A program made the position numbers and the translations under genes. Positions 5,868-6,009 of a DNA stretch of 6,009 nucleotides are shown piece by piece. A model generated the notes under the pieces. It had not been told where the DNA came from. It saw only the letters and a list, made by a program, of their open reading frames with translations, and made no database searches. Positions within the stretch are counted from its first letter, which is position 1; each line of letters opens with the position of its first letter. This DNA comes from Pseudomonadota bacterium (GTDB taxonomy: Bacteria; Myxococcota_A; UBA796; SXON01), in contig SXOM01000291.1 of the NCBI GenBank assembly GCA_005776735.1, positions 1-6,009 of the forward strand, read 5' to 3'.

Positions 5868-6009
5868 CACAGCCTCGACGGGAGGACCAGCTCGTTGTTG
5901 TCCCCCCGACACTCCTCGCCGGCGGTCTCGACCGTGAGCCTCAGCTCACCGCCGACGTCGTGGAGCGAGAACTCCAGCCCGTCGATGCTCTCCCCCGCGC
6001 CCACGAACG
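5867..6009 (-). CDS. Unrecognised protein, C-terminal end (5' part outside window)
   Basis: On the minus strand a frame is open from the right edge to TGA at 5869-5867, giving 46 residues of a protein whose start lies beyond the window. The translation looks like a real beta-rich domain end: alternating hydrophobic and polar residues (SLHDVGGELRLTVETAG), then EECRGDNNELVLPSRL. A Cys followed closely by Asp-Asn-Asn is seen at the end of CARDB/APHP-type and other extracellular beta-sandwich repeats, so an exported or surface protein is possible. That is inference from a short tail. Third codon positions are mostly G or C, as in the neighbouring genes. It faces the synthase-fusion gene tail to tail across 94 bp. 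The overlapping minus-strand frame at 5640-5912 runs into the synthase-fusion gene and reads as a composition shadow. Confidence 0.68.
   Translation of the reverse strand, partial: FVGAGESIDGLEFSLHDVGGELRLTVETAGEECRGDNNELVLPSRL

Noticed and set aside
5640..5912. 90-codon minus-strand frame at the 3' end of the fusion gene
   Set aside because: It overlaps the fusion gene tail and, in another frame, the better-supported 46-residue minus-strand gene end. The composition is Arg/Ser/Gly-rich with no domain signs.
1..6009. Search for CRISPR arrays, transposases, tRNA or rRNA genes, integration sites and a recognisable defence system
   Set aside because: No regular spaced repeats, transposase motifs, cloverleaf or rRNA-like stretches were seen by eye, and the gene content is ordinary envelope and metabolic families. 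A covariance-model search could still find a small RNA I cannot see.

Overview
This is a 6 kb, very GC-rich, gene-dense window from a bacterial chromosome. It most likely comes from a member of the Myxococcota (formerly Deltaproteobacteria) or a close relative. The best clue is the protein at 2308-3117. It ends in a Gly/Ser-rich stretch, a Cys-Gly-Cys motif, a short hydrophobic segment and five arginines, which is the layout of the MYXO-CTERM sorting signal. The base composition, the Ala/Pro-rich linkers and the consistent GTG starts fit this assignment but do not prove it.

Five genes run left to right almost without gaps: (1) the C-terminal part of an unrecognised protein with an acidic, proline-rich linker and a helical end domain (1-708); (2) a secreted DUF1460 protein, an N-acetylmuramoyl-L-alanine amidase-like cysteine hydrolase (716-1669); (3) a HAD-superfamily phosphatase of the phosphoglycolate phosphatase type (1666-2304); (4) a predicted lipoprotein with two PKD-like domains and a MYXO-CTERM-like tail (2308-3117); (5) a large fusion of a polytopic membrane domain with a spermidine-synthase-like domain and a short TPR-like tail (3142-5772). 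The junctions are +7, -4, +3 and +24 bp, so one transcript with translational coupling is likely. Genes 2 to 5 all start with GTG and lack strong Shine-Dalgarno sequences.

A 94 bp gap with two GC-rich hairpins follows. The 3' end of a convergent minus-strand gene then runs off the right edge (5867-6009).

Four of the products point to the cell envelope: an exported cell-wall hydrolase-like protein, a surface lipoprotein, a polytopic membrane protein and possibly the exported end-fragment. The HAD phosphatase would be cytoplasmic. A shared pathway is only inference. I see no mobile element, CRISPR array, RNA gene, toxin-antitoxin pair or recognised defence system. The points most worth following up are the dual-anchor lipoprotein, the altered active-site motif of the synthase-like domain, and the coupled amidase-like/HAD pair.
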